Below, one piece after another: positions 1-7,033 of a DNA stretch of 12,751 nucleotides. A program made the position numbers and the translations under genes. Each line of letters begins with the position of its first letter. Within the stretch, counting starts at the first letter, position 1. The notes beneath the pieces are model-generated. The model saw only the letters and a program-made list of their open reading frames with translations. It did not search any database and had not been told where the DNA came from. Source of the stretch: VGEM01 sp033764265 (GTDB lineage: Bacteria > Pseudomonadota > Alphaproteobacteria > Rhodospirillales > Rhodospirillaceae); the NCBI GenBank assembly GCA_033764265.1, contig JANRJB010000151.1, forward strand, positions 1 to 12,751, read 5' to 3'.

Positions 1-95
1 GCGCCACAGCGGCCGGCGCGGCGCCGCGCGCAAGTATCGCCCGAGTCAATCCACGGCTGCCCGGTCGAGCACGACGTCGAGCCAACACCCTCGTC

Positions 96-180
96 GTCAT
101 TCCGGCGAAAGCCGGAATCCAGGGTAGTCGCGCGACAACGGTGGTTGGGGCCCCTGGACCCCGGCCGTCGCCGGGGTGAC
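96..180. repeat. REP-like inverted pair of hairpins
   Basis: Two 28-nt arms (96-123 and 153-180) are inverted copies matching at 22 of 28 positions. Each arm also folds on its own: ATTCCGGC-GAAA-GCCGGAAT at 99-118 and ACCCCGGC-CGTC-GCCGGGGT at 158-177, both perfect 8-bp stems. The differences between arms are compensated within each hairpin, so structure is kept while sequence drifts. This is the layout of REP/BIME-type intergenic repeats, and the GTCATTCCGGCGAAAGCCGG motif is a familiar dispersed repeat in GC-rich proteobacteria. It lies 33 bp past the stop of the DUF3500 gene and may stabilise or end that transcript, though there is no T-tract. No associated transposase is visible. I see nothing recognisable in 1-95. 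Confidence 0.8.
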
Positions 181-212
181 GGCTTGAGCGTGTGTCGACT
201 GACCGCCTTCGC

Positions 213-1403
213 TTACTGCCGATGCCCGTGGGCGGGGTCGTCGCGGTGGGCTTCGTAATGTTGCCTCAGCAGGTCCTTGCCGTAGTCGTTGCCGTTGGGC
301 GTGCGCATGACGGTGTGAATGTGCGCGCGCGTCGGCTTGCGCTGGTCCGGCGGCGTGGGGATGTTGGCCGGCGACTGGTGATCGAACTCGATCAGGATCA
401 CCGGGCTGTGGATGCGGTAGTAGAACACGGCGTCGGCGTCCGTGCCGCCGATCCAGGCGAAGCGCGTTTCGTCCAGGTGGGCCATCACCTCGCGCATCTT
501 CACCTGCGCATGTTCGCCGCCGATGGTGCCCACGTACAGCATGATCAGCGCCATGAAGCGCGCGCGCTCCTCGGCCGACATCTCCATGGCGCCGAGGCCC
601 TGGTGCGGCACCACGACGTTGTCCTTGAAGCCCTCGGCCAGATTGTTGTTGCTGGTCTTGACCGGGTCAAGAATGGCCTTGGCGCGCCGCGCCGGGTCGA
701 GCGCGTTGACGAACGCCAGACCCTGGTCCTGTTCGGCCTGCAGCACGATGACTCCTTCATGAGGTCCGGCGGTGGCCGACACCGGCTCGGAGCCCATGAA
801 GGTCGGCGTCATCACCACCTGGTCCTTCAGCACGAAGTAGTTGACGATCAGGTGATGGCCGTCGAGCTGCCAGCCCCACGGCTGCTCGGCCGAGGGCTCG
901 CCCATCACCGTCAGCCAATAGAGGTCCTCGCCGTACTCCTCGGGCCGCGTCGCCAGCTCGCCCAGCCGGGCGTTGAGCCGCATGATGTCGCGCGCGGTGG
1001 AAAAGCCCCGGGCGCTGAGCCCGGCGCGCAGCAGGGCGAACGCCAGCTCGCGCTGGCGGGCGTCCATGTCGCGGAAGCTGACGCCCTGCCGGGCGTAGCG
1101 GTGGACGTTCATCCACTTGCGCCACTCGATGTCGTCGACGGCGAAACTGGCCGCGGCGCGCTGCGCCGGGGTCAGCGCGTCGAGCCAGGCGCGCGTTGCG
1201 TCGATGACCGGCGCGGTCGACACGCCGGTGGCGGCCAGCGGGAACAGGCCCGGCACCGGCTGTCCGTCGGTGGTGATGCCGACGAACGGCTCGGCAAGCG
1301 CCTTTTGTTCGCGCTCGGCGAACGGCGAGGGCGGCGCTTGCGCGGCCGCCGATCCGGCCGCCGCGATCGCCGCAATCACCGCCGCGCGCAGACTGTGTTT
1401 CAT
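213..1403 (-). CDS. DUF3500 family exported protein
   Basis: A 396-aa protein of the DUF3500 family, whose biochemical function is not established. I recognise it from its conserved blocks: WGWQLDGHH (about residues 176-184), TPTFMGSEP just after, YYRIHSPVILIEFDH (about 328-342) and HIHTVMRTPNGNDYG (about 361-375). The many His/Asp residues in these blocks suggest a metal site, which is inference. The N-terminus (MKHSLR, then an Ala/Ile-rich stretch ending AQA at residue 23) is a typical Sec signal peptide, so the product is probably periplasmic or secreted. An in-frame ATG 12 codons upstream exists, but the one at 1403 has a strong GGGAGG ribosome binding site and puts the signal peptide at the start. 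It follows the RTX protease gene by 56 bp on the same strand and could share its transcript. Confidence 0.88.
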   Translation of the reverse strand: MKHSLRAAVIAAIAAAGSAAAQAPPSPFAEREQKALAEPFVGITTDGQPVPGLFPLAATGVSTAPVIDATRAWLDALTPAQRAAASFAVDDIEWRKWMNVHRYARQGVSFRDMDARQRELAFALLRAGLSARGFSTARDIMRLNARLGELATRPEEYGEDLYWLTVMGEPSAEQPWGWQLDGHHLIVNYFVLKDQVVMTPTFMGSEPVSATAGPHEGVIVLQAEQDQGLAFVNALDPARRAKAILDPVKTSNNNLAEGFKDNVVVPHQGLGAMEMSAEERARFMALIMLYVGTIGGEHAQVKMREVMAHLDETRFAWIGGTDADAVFYYRIHSPVILIEFDHQSPANIPTPPDQRKPTRAHIHTVMRTPNGNDYGKDLLRQHYEAHRDDPAHGHRQ

Positions 1404-1408
1404 CGCCG

Positions 1409-1414
1409 CCTCCC
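1409..1414 (-). promoter_or_regulatory. Ribosome binding site of the DUF3500 gene
   Basis: On the minus strand GGGAGG sits 5 nt before the ATG at 1403. This is the clearest Shine-Dalgarno sequence among the minus-strand genes of the left part, and it decides the start in favour of 1403 over the upstream in-frame ATG at 1439. Confidence 0.7.
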
Positions 1415-1459
1415 GAACCAGGGGCGCGAACTGTCGCACCGAACGGCCCGCGCCGCCAG

Positions 1460-4400
1460 TTACTGATAAAGCTGATTGGCCGCGGCGATCTCGGCCGCGC
1501 TCACCGATTGCAGGATCGCGACGGTGGCGTAGGAATCGCCGCCGCCGTTGACGTCGAGGTCCACCCGCACGTCGGGGCCGTCCTGGCGGAAGCGCAAGTA
1601 CCCGTCGGCGACCGGATCGCTGCCCGCGTAGCCGAAGGCGTCGAACACCGGCCGGAAGTCGAGCACGTCGCCGCCCGCCCCCACAGCGAAATCCGTCACC
1701 GTGTCGGCCTGGTCGGCAGCGGCGGCGAAGATCACCAGGCGATCCTGGCCGGGCCCGAGCCGCACGGTGTCGCGCCCCGCCTCGCCGATGATGACGTCGT
1801 CGCCCGGCCCGCCGTCGAGCGTATCGTCGCCAGGCCCGCCGATCAGCGTGTCGTCGCCGCCGGCGCCGTTCAACACGTCGTCGCCGGGTCCGCCGGTGAG
1901 CCGGTTATCGGCCTCGTTGCCGGTCAAGGTCAGGCCGCGCGGTCCGTCGACGGTTCCGTTCTCCACCTGGGCGGCCAGCACCACACGGTCGACGCGGGCC
2001 AGCACCAGATCCGTGCCGCCGCCCGGCAGTTCCACCGCCGTGTCGCGGGCATCGTCGATCACGAACACGTCGTCGCCGGCGCCGCCGATCATGCGGTCGG
2101 CGCCGCGTCCGCCGTCGAGCACATCGTCGCCCGGCCCGCCGTCGAGCGTATCGTCGCCGCGCCCGCCGTGCAGCTGATTGTTCGCCGCGTTGCCGAAGAT
2201 GGTGTCATCGCCGTCGCCGCCGATCGCGTGCTCAAGGATGGTGTCCTCGGCGATGTTCAGCCGCTCGCCCGCCAGCGTGCTGGCCGCGCCCGGCATCAAA
2301 TTGATCAGCACCGCGCCCGTCACCGCCGCGGCGTTCAACGTGTCGATGCCGCCCGCATCGCGCAACATCCGCCGCGACGGGTCGCGGGCGGCGAAGGCCC
2401 GGAACTCGTCGGTGAAGACGTAGGTGGAGCTGTCCGCGCCGGGCGCGCCGAACACGCGCAAGGTCCACGACACCAGCCGGCCGACGGAGCCCGCACCGGC
2501 GTCGATCACCTTCAGCGTCCAGGTGCCGGCGGCGGGTTCGTCCAGGAAATGCACGCTCGACAGCGTGAAATCGAGTCCGTTGGTGAACGATCCGCCGGGG
2601 CTGTAGGCGGCGCGGCCGGGCCGGTCGATCAGGGTGCTCTCGGTGCCGGACGGCGAGATCAACACGATCACCAGGTCGCCGGTGCGCACCAGATCGATGT
2701 CGACCGCCACCTCGACGCGCTCCACCCGCATGTCGGCGGCCAGGGTGAGCTGCGAGACCGCGCCGGCCGGTGCATTGTCGGGAATCGGCACCGCCAGCGC
2801 CGATGTGGCCGCGGCGGACACCTCGTTGGCCAGAGTCGAGATCACCGGCCAGCTTTCGGCCAGACGCACGGCGGCGCGCGCATCGACCAGGCCGAAGCCG
2901 AAATCGTTGTTGTAGACCAGCCCGCCGCCGTTCCAGGTGTCCGCGCCGTTCGCGCGCCAGCCCGATTGGGTCAGCGGTTCGTGGCGGGCCGACAGGGCCA
3001 GGATGCGCTGCACGTCGCGCCAGCCGAGCCGCGGGTTGGCCTCCAGCATCAGGGCGACGACGCCCGAGACGATCGGCGCGGAGAACGAGGTGCCGCTGAC
3101 GGTGGTGTAGTCGCTGCGGAAACTGTAGCCGGCGTCGCCAGTGCGGTCGGTGGTCAGGATGTCCTGGCCCGGTGCGGCGATCAGCACCGCCGCGCCCGGC
3201 GTGCTGAAGCGGGCGATCTGGCCCTGCTGGGTGGTGGCCGCGACAGTGACGATGAAGCGCGAGTTCTGCAGGTTGTGGTGATTGACGTTGTCGCCGTCCT
3301 CGCGCGCGTTGCCGGCGGAGAACACGATCACGGTGCCGAGCCCGCCGCGGCCCAGGCGCGCGGCGTTCTCCACCGCCTCGCCGTAGGGCGCGTAGGTGCG
3401 GGTGGTGAAGTCGTCGTTGAAGGCGTTGACGAAGCCCCAGCTGTTGTTGGAGACGTGCACGGCGGTCTGCGCGCGCAGGTTCTCGAGCAGATAGACGCCC
3501 GCGCCGAAGCCGAACACCGCGCGGTAGCCGACCAGCGTCGCGCCCGGCGCCACGCCCGAGCCGGTCGCGCCGACCGTGGGCGCGGCCACGGCGGTGCCGC
3601 CGGTGGCGGTGCCGTGCCGCTCCAGGGTCGAGGTCGGCGCGGCGTCGAAGTCGTCCTCGACCGCGTCGTAATCGATCAGCACGTCGTAGACCGGCGCCAG
3701 GTTGCGGTGGCGGTACTCGACGCCCTCGTCGATCACCGCCACGATGACGCCGCGGCCGGTGTACTCGGGCCATATCGCGCGCGCATTCACGTGGGTCGGC
3801 AGGCCGCCCGCGCCGCTGCCGCGATCCGACAGGTGCCACTGGTCCTCGATGCGCCAGCCCGACCCCGGCGCCGGCGGCGGCGGGGGCGGCGGTGGAGAAC
3901 CGGGCGGCGGCGGCGGTGGGGGCGGCGGCGAAACCGGCGGCGGCGGCGGAGGCGGCGGCGGAGGCGGTGACACGGGCGGCGGGGGCGGCGGCAGCACCGG
4001 CGGCAACGGCACCGGCCCATTGTCGAACACGCGCAGGACATAACGGTCCGGCACCCAGGTCGCGGGCCCGACATGGACCGACGCGATGAAGTAGGTGCCG
4101 TCGGCCGTCGGTTCGAACCGCAGCTCGCCGGTGGTGGTGGTCGACGCGATCAGGTTGCCGCCGGGCCCGCGCAGTTCGAGTTTCAGTTCCTGGCTGCCCT
4201 GCTGGCCGCCCTCGTAAAGCCAGATCATGTAGCGGTGGCCGGCGCGCAGTTCGACGCGGAACCAGTCGACATCGCCCTGGAAATCGGTCCAGTGCTCCAC
4301 CCAGTCCGATACACTGAACCCGGCCGCGCCCAACGCCGGCACGATCACGCGCCCGGTGGTGACGGCATCCCCGGCCAGGTCCGCCGGCCGACCCGGCGCG

Positions 4401-4501
4401 ACCGCCGGCAAAGCAGTGCCGTCGGGGTAATAGCGATATCCGCCGGGCGTGGTGGAGCCCCAGCCGCTGCTTCCGCTGGAAGTTGGCGCGATCAGAACCA
4501 T
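1460..4501 (-). CDS. RTX-tailed S8 (subtilisin/kexin-like) serine protease
   Basis: A 1013-aa secreted protease with clear modules. Residues about 45-160 resemble a PPC-type beta domain (DVDWFRVELRAGHRY). Residues 163-212 are a proline linker with runs of 6, 11, 9 and 8 prolines. Residues about 240-550 are the S8 catalytic domain with Asp258 (VIDEG), His296 (RHGTA), oxyanion Asn398 (SAGN) and Ser472 (GTSFSAP). Residues about 562-685 form a P-domain as in kexin-type convertases (GDLVIVLISPSGT, GTWTLKVID). The C-terminal third has two blocks of GGxGxDxxx calcium-binding RTX repeats (about 761-813 and 869-915) and a final T1SS-type domain (VTDFAVGAGGDVLDF). There is no Sec signal peptide and no classical propeptide, which fits export by a type I secretion system; no such transporter is in the window. 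No good Shine-Dalgarno precedes the ATG at 4501. Confidence 0.93.
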   Translation of the reverse strand: MVLIAPTSSGSSGWGSTTPGGYRYYPDGTALPAVAPGRPADLAGDAVTTGRVIVPALGAAGFSVSDWVEHWTDFQGDVDWFRVELRAGHRYMIWLYEGGQQGSQELKLELRGPGGNLIASTTTTGELRFEPTADGTYFIASVHVGPATWVPDRYVLRVFDNGPVPLPPVLPPPPPPVSPPPPPPPPPPPVSPPPPPPPPPGSPPPPPPPPAPGSGWRIEDQWHLSDRGSGAGGLPTHVNARAIWPEYTGRGVIVAVIDEGVEYRHRNLAPVYDVLIDYDAVEDDFDAAPTSTLERHGTATGGTAVAAPTVGATGSGVAPGATLVGYRAVFGFGAGVYLLENLRAQTAVHVSNNSWGFVNAFNDDFTTRTYAPYGEAVENAARLGRGGLGTVIVFSAGNAREDGDNVNHHNLQNSRFIVTVAATTQQGQIARFSTPGAAVLIAAPGQDILTTDRTGDAGYSFRSDYTTVSGTSFSAPIVSGVVALMLEANPRLGWRDVQRILALSARHEPLTQSGWRANGADTWNGGGLVYNNDFGFGLVDARAAVRLAESWPVISTLANEVSAAATSALAVPIPDNAPAGAVSQLTLAADMRVERVEVAVDIDLVRTGDLVIVLISPSGTESTLIDRPGRAAYSPGGSFTNGLDFTLSSVHFLDEPAAGTWTLKVIDAGAGSVGRLVSWTLRVFGAPGADSSTYVFTDEFRAFAARDPSRRMLRDAGGIDTLNAAAVTGAVLINLMPGAASTLAGERLNIAEDTILEHAIGGDGDDTIFGNAANNQLHGGRGDDTLDGGPGDDVLDGGRGADRMIGGAGDDVFVIDDARDTAVELPGGGTDLVLARVDRVVLAAQVENGTVDGPRGLTLTGNEADNRLTGGPGDDVLNGAGGDDTLIGGPGDDTLDGGPGDDVIIGEAGRDTVRLGPGQDRLVIFAAAADQADTVTDFAVGAGGDVLDFRPVFDAFGYAGSDPVADGYLRFRQDGPDVRVDLDVNGGGDSYATVAILQSVSAAEIAAANQLYQ
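1757..2221 (-). repeat. RTX-coding tandem repeats in the protease gene
   Basis: Two blocks (about 1757-1897 and 2063-2221) consist of 27-bp units encoding GGxGDDxLD nonapeptides. A 35-nt stretch is identical at 1797-1831 and 2124-2158, in the same reading phase and encoding GDDTLDGGPGDD. This suggests recent duplication or gene conversion between the blocks. The region between (about 1898-2062) is a linker without repeats. Confidence 0.85.
3866..4015 (-). repeat. Polyproline-coding G/C triplet tract
   Basis: A low-complexity tract of CCG/CCC/CCT-type codons encodes four proline runs (6, 11, 9 and 8) separated by Val-Ser or Gly-Ser. It links the N-terminal PPC-like domain to the catalytic domain. 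Such tracts vary in length between strains and need elongation factor P for efficient translation. Confidence 0.9.
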
Positions 4502-4586
4502 TCGCGCATAGGTTTAGTCAGCCGCCGGCGCCCGGCAACCAACCCAGGCGGGAAGCGGGCGGATTATTTTTGGGCGGGCGGCACCG

Positions 4587-5396
4587 TTAGACCCGCTTGC
4601 CTTCGCGCGCCTGGAGAATTTGCGTGACCAGCGCGTAGTCCTTGGCGTTGTCGACGTCGATCGGCGCCTCGGCCCACGGCAGCAGCGAAACCACCGTGTT
4701 CACCTTCAGCGCGCGGGAGATCTCGCGCATGACGCCGTGGATGCTGACCAGGCGCAATTTGTAGAGGATGAAGGCCCACAGCCCGAAGGCGTTGATGATG
4801 CGTTCGGGCTTCTTGCCGAACTGCCCACCGGTGGCGAACGCTTCGGCCGCGCGCACGCCGGAGGCGGACTTGATGCAATAGAGGTTGCAGCTGGAATAGG
4901 CGCCGTCCTTCAGGCGATGAAAGGCGCGCTGGCCGCCCGGATACTTGTCGAGGATGAACTGCGCCGGCGTCATGGCGACGAACACGTCGGCGTCGCCGGC
5001 GGCCACGTCGGCGCAGAAGCGTGACAGCATCTCGGGCATGTGCAAGGCGTTGTCGGCGGTGGTGCAGATCAGCGGAAACGGATCGGCAATCCGCCCGGCC
5101 GCCGCATAGATGCTCTGTGCCAGGTTGCCCTCGCTCGGCACCGTCTCGATCGCGCCGGACTCCAGCATCGCCGCCAGCGCCGGCACGCGGCGCAGGATGC
5201 CGGCGTCCTCAATCGACACGTAGATGCGCCCGATCTCGGGCGTGGCGCGCAAGGTGTCGATCACGCGCTCGACCATCGGCACGCCGTTCAGCGCCACCAG
5301 GCACTTGTGCGACAGGCCTTGAATCTGCGCGACCGGATCGGCGGCGCCGCGCCGGCTCGCGGCCAGCACCAGGGCGGTGAACTTTTTCTCGGACAT
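4587..5396 (-). CDS. MobA-like NTP transferase domain protein
   Basis: A 269-aa nucleotidyltransferase with a GT-A/Rossmann-type fold. The N-terminal signature is ALVLAASRRGAADP (residues 8-21), a loop in the place of the usual LAGGxGxR motif, followed by HKCLVALNGVPMVERVI (30-46) with Lys31 in the usual substrate-phosphate position. ICTTADNALHMPE (110-122) holds the expected metal-binding Asp115. The family joins an NTP to a sugar phosphate or similar substrate; the substrate here cannot be read from the sequence. The start at 5396 lies 9 bp after the stop of the PrpD-like gene, so the two are probably in one operon. No strong Shine-Dalgarno is present. The divergent flippase nearby makes a role in an envelope nucleotide-sugar or lipid pathway possible, but that is only inference. 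Confidence 0.82.
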   Translation of the reverse strand: MSEKKFTALVLAASRRGAADPVAQIQGLSHKCLVALNGVPMVERVIDTLRATPEIGRIYVSIEDAGILRRVPALAAMLESGAIETVPSEGNLAQSIYAAAGRIADPFPLICTTADNALHMPEMLSRFCADVAAGDADVFVAMTPAQFILDKYPGGQRAFHRLKDGAYSSCNLYCIKSASGVRAAEAFATGGQFGKKPERIINAFGLWAFILYKLRLVSIHGVMREISRALKVNTVVSLLPWAEAPIDVDNAKDYALVTQILQAREGKRV

Positions 5397-5405
5397 GGCG
5401 CGGGC

Positions 5406-6860
5406 TCAGTTCGCGGCGATACGGCTTGCGTCAATCTGGCGCAGGGGCGCCATCACGTCGCCGATATGGCCGCCCCCGTCAAGCCGATCGAGCGCGGCGG
5501 CCAGCCGTTCGGTCGCCGCTTCGGGCAGCACGCCGCGGCAGCACTGGCGCAGCTTGTCCCACAATTCAGCGTCGGTGAGCGGATTGTCGGCGCGGCCCTT
5601 GGGCGCGTCCACCGATTCCGACAGCACCCGGCCGTCTTTCAACGCGATCTCGACCCGGGTCGGAAACTCCGATTCCGCCTTGTCGGCCGGATGGCGGCGG
5701 ACCCGCGGCATCAGCGCCCGGAACGTCGCGTCCGCGACCGCCGCCGGCGTGAAATCCGCCAGCCCGACGCCGCCGTTGCGCAACGCCACCGCCACGCAGA
5801 ACTCCATCGAGAACTTGGCCTGAAGCCCATCAACCGGGTCGGTGTACATCAGGTTGTTGAAGTGCGTGACCGGCGCGTGCACGTCCACCCGCGCGACATC
5901 GTCGGCGGCGAAGCCGTGGCGGGCGCGCAGGGCTAGGACCGCGTCGAGCGCGCGGTGGGTCGAGGCGCAGGTCGGAAAGCGTTTGACCTTCAGGCCGTAC
6001 TGCAGGATCGCCAGCGGTTCGCCGACCGCGTGGCTGTCGAAGCGCAGGGTCTGGCCGTGTTCGGAGGTGAACGCCCCGGCCGCGCGCACCGCCTCGAGAT
6101 CGGGGCCGACCATCAACCGCCCCATGCCGGTCGGCCCGTCGAAGGTTTCCACGCCGGCGGTCAATCCCGCCTCGGCCAGCAGCGCGCACATCACGCCGGC
6201 CTCGGCCGCCTTGCCCGCGTGCAGCGGCTTGGTCATGGAGCCGAACTGGCTCATGAACCCGCCCGCGAAGCTGGTGGACATGTTGAGGCAATGGCGCATC
6301 CGCGAGGCGTCCAGGCGCAACAGCCGGCCGCAGGCGGCGGCCGCGCCCACCGCGCCGACGGTGGCGGTGGCGTGCCAGCCGCGATTGCGGTGCAGCGGGT
6401 TCAGCCCCTGGCCGACGCGGGTGGCGATCTGCACGCCGACGATGTAGGCCGCGAGCACGTCGGGCCCATCAAGACCGCGCGCCTCGCCCAGGGCGAGCAG
6501 CGCCGGCGCCATCACCGCGGTGATGTGCGCCTTGGCCGGGTCGAAGTTGTCATCGAAGTCGAGCGCGTGGGCGGCGGTGCCGTTGACCAGGGCGGCCACC
6601 GTCGGCGGCACGCCTACCGCCGCGCCGGCCGCCGTGCACGGGCCGGTGCCCCAATCCGCGGCCACCCGGCGCACGATGGCGGTCGCGTCCTCCACCGCGC
6701 CCGGCGCCACGCAGGCGATCACGTCGACCAACGCCCGCTTGGCGCGGTGCATCGCCTCGGCCGGAAAGGCGCCGTCGACCTCCGCCGCCCAACGGGCAAA
6801 GGCCTGCGACGGCGGTGCGGCGGCAGCGGTGTCCGGTGCGGGCTGATCCTTGGGGGCCAT
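5406..6860 (-). CDS. MmgE/PrpD family protein
   Basis: A 484-aa member of the MmgE/PrpD superfamily (2-methylcitrate dehydratase, cis-aconitate decarboxylase and iminodisuccinate epimerase relatives). The active-site block HALDFDDNFDPAKAH (98-112) gives Asp101 and His112. GWHATATVGAVGAAAA (161-176) gives His163, and TKPLHAGKAAEAG (210-222) gives Lys211. These correspond to the catalytic Asp, His, His and Lys of cis-aconitate decarboxylase, although the Thr of the DFDDTW motif is Asn105 here. The C-terminal domain (about 285-400) is intact. I place the start at 6860 (MAPKDQPAP) because an upstream in-frame ATG would add 42 residues of non-conserved sequence across the promoter region. The true substrate is unknown. 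There are no prpB, prpC or acnD neighbours, so a propionate role is not supported. Confidence 0.88.
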   Translation of the reverse strand: MAPKDQPAPDTAAAAPPSQAFARWAAEVDGAFPAEAMHRAKRALVDVIACVAPGAVEDATAIVRRVAADWGTGPCTAAGAAVGVPPTVAALVNGTAAHALDFDDNFDPAKAHITAVMAPALLALGEARGLDGPDVLAAYIVGVQIATRVGQGLNPLHRNRGWHATATVGAVGAAAACGRLLRLDASRMRHCLNMSTSFAGGFMSQFGSMTKPLHAGKAAEAGVMCALLAEAGLTAGVETFDGPTGMGRLMVGPDLEAVRAAGAFTSEHGQTLRFDSHAVGEPLAILQYGLKVKRFPTCASTHRALDAVLALRARHGFAADDVARVDVHAPVTHFNNLMYTDPVDGLQAKFSMEFCVAVALRNGGVGLADFTPAAVADATFRALMPRVRRHPADKAESEFPTRVEIALKDGRVLSESVDAPKGRADNPLTDAELWDKLRQCCRGVLPEAATERLAAALDRLDGGGHIGDVMAPLRQIDASRIAAN

Positions 6861-6935
6861 GGTGGTCGATGGCGGCAGGTGACGGTCGGGGGCGGAAGAA
6901 GAGATAGTGGCTGGGCCGGTGCCCGCAAGCGGCGA

Positions 6936-6947
6936 TTGGCCGGCCAA
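6936..6947. promoter_or_regulatory. Perfect 12-bp palindrome between divergent genes
   Basis: TTGGCCGGCCAA is fully self-complementary and lies in the 173-bp gap between the PrpD-like gene (minus) and the flippase (plus). Position and symmetry suit an operator for a dimeric regulator acting on both promoters. The GC-rich core makes a chance occurrence possible. Confidence 0.35.
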
Positions 6948-6961
6948 CACCCTGAGTTGGC

Positions 6962-6990
6962 AGTATACGCCGCCGCCCGCGCGCATTAAA
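6962..6990 (-). promoter_or_regulatory. Candidate promoter of the PrpD/nucleotidyltransferase pair
   Basis: On the minus strand a TATACT -10 (6967-6962, 5 of 6 to consensus) follows a weak TTTAAT -35 (6990-6985, 3 of 6) at a 17-bp spacing. It would start transcription near 6955, about 95 nt before the ATG. The 12-bp palindrome at 6936-6947 would then lie just downstream of the start site, where a bound repressor would block it. Confidence 0.35.
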
Positions 6991-7033
6991 CCAAGACCGA
7001 TTTTCCGTCACCGGGCCGTCATACGTCGCTGTC

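Noticed and set aside
1757..2221. Regular repeats that might suggest a CRISPR array
   Set aside because: They are in-frame 27-bp units encoding RTX nonapeptides, without unique spacers.
1508..3970. 820-codon open frame on the plus strand opposite the RTX protease
   Set aside because: It is antisense to a gene with all catalytic motifs. Its translation is low-complexity Ala/Arg/Gly/Val and mirrors the RTX and proline repeats, a usual effect of GC-rich codon use.
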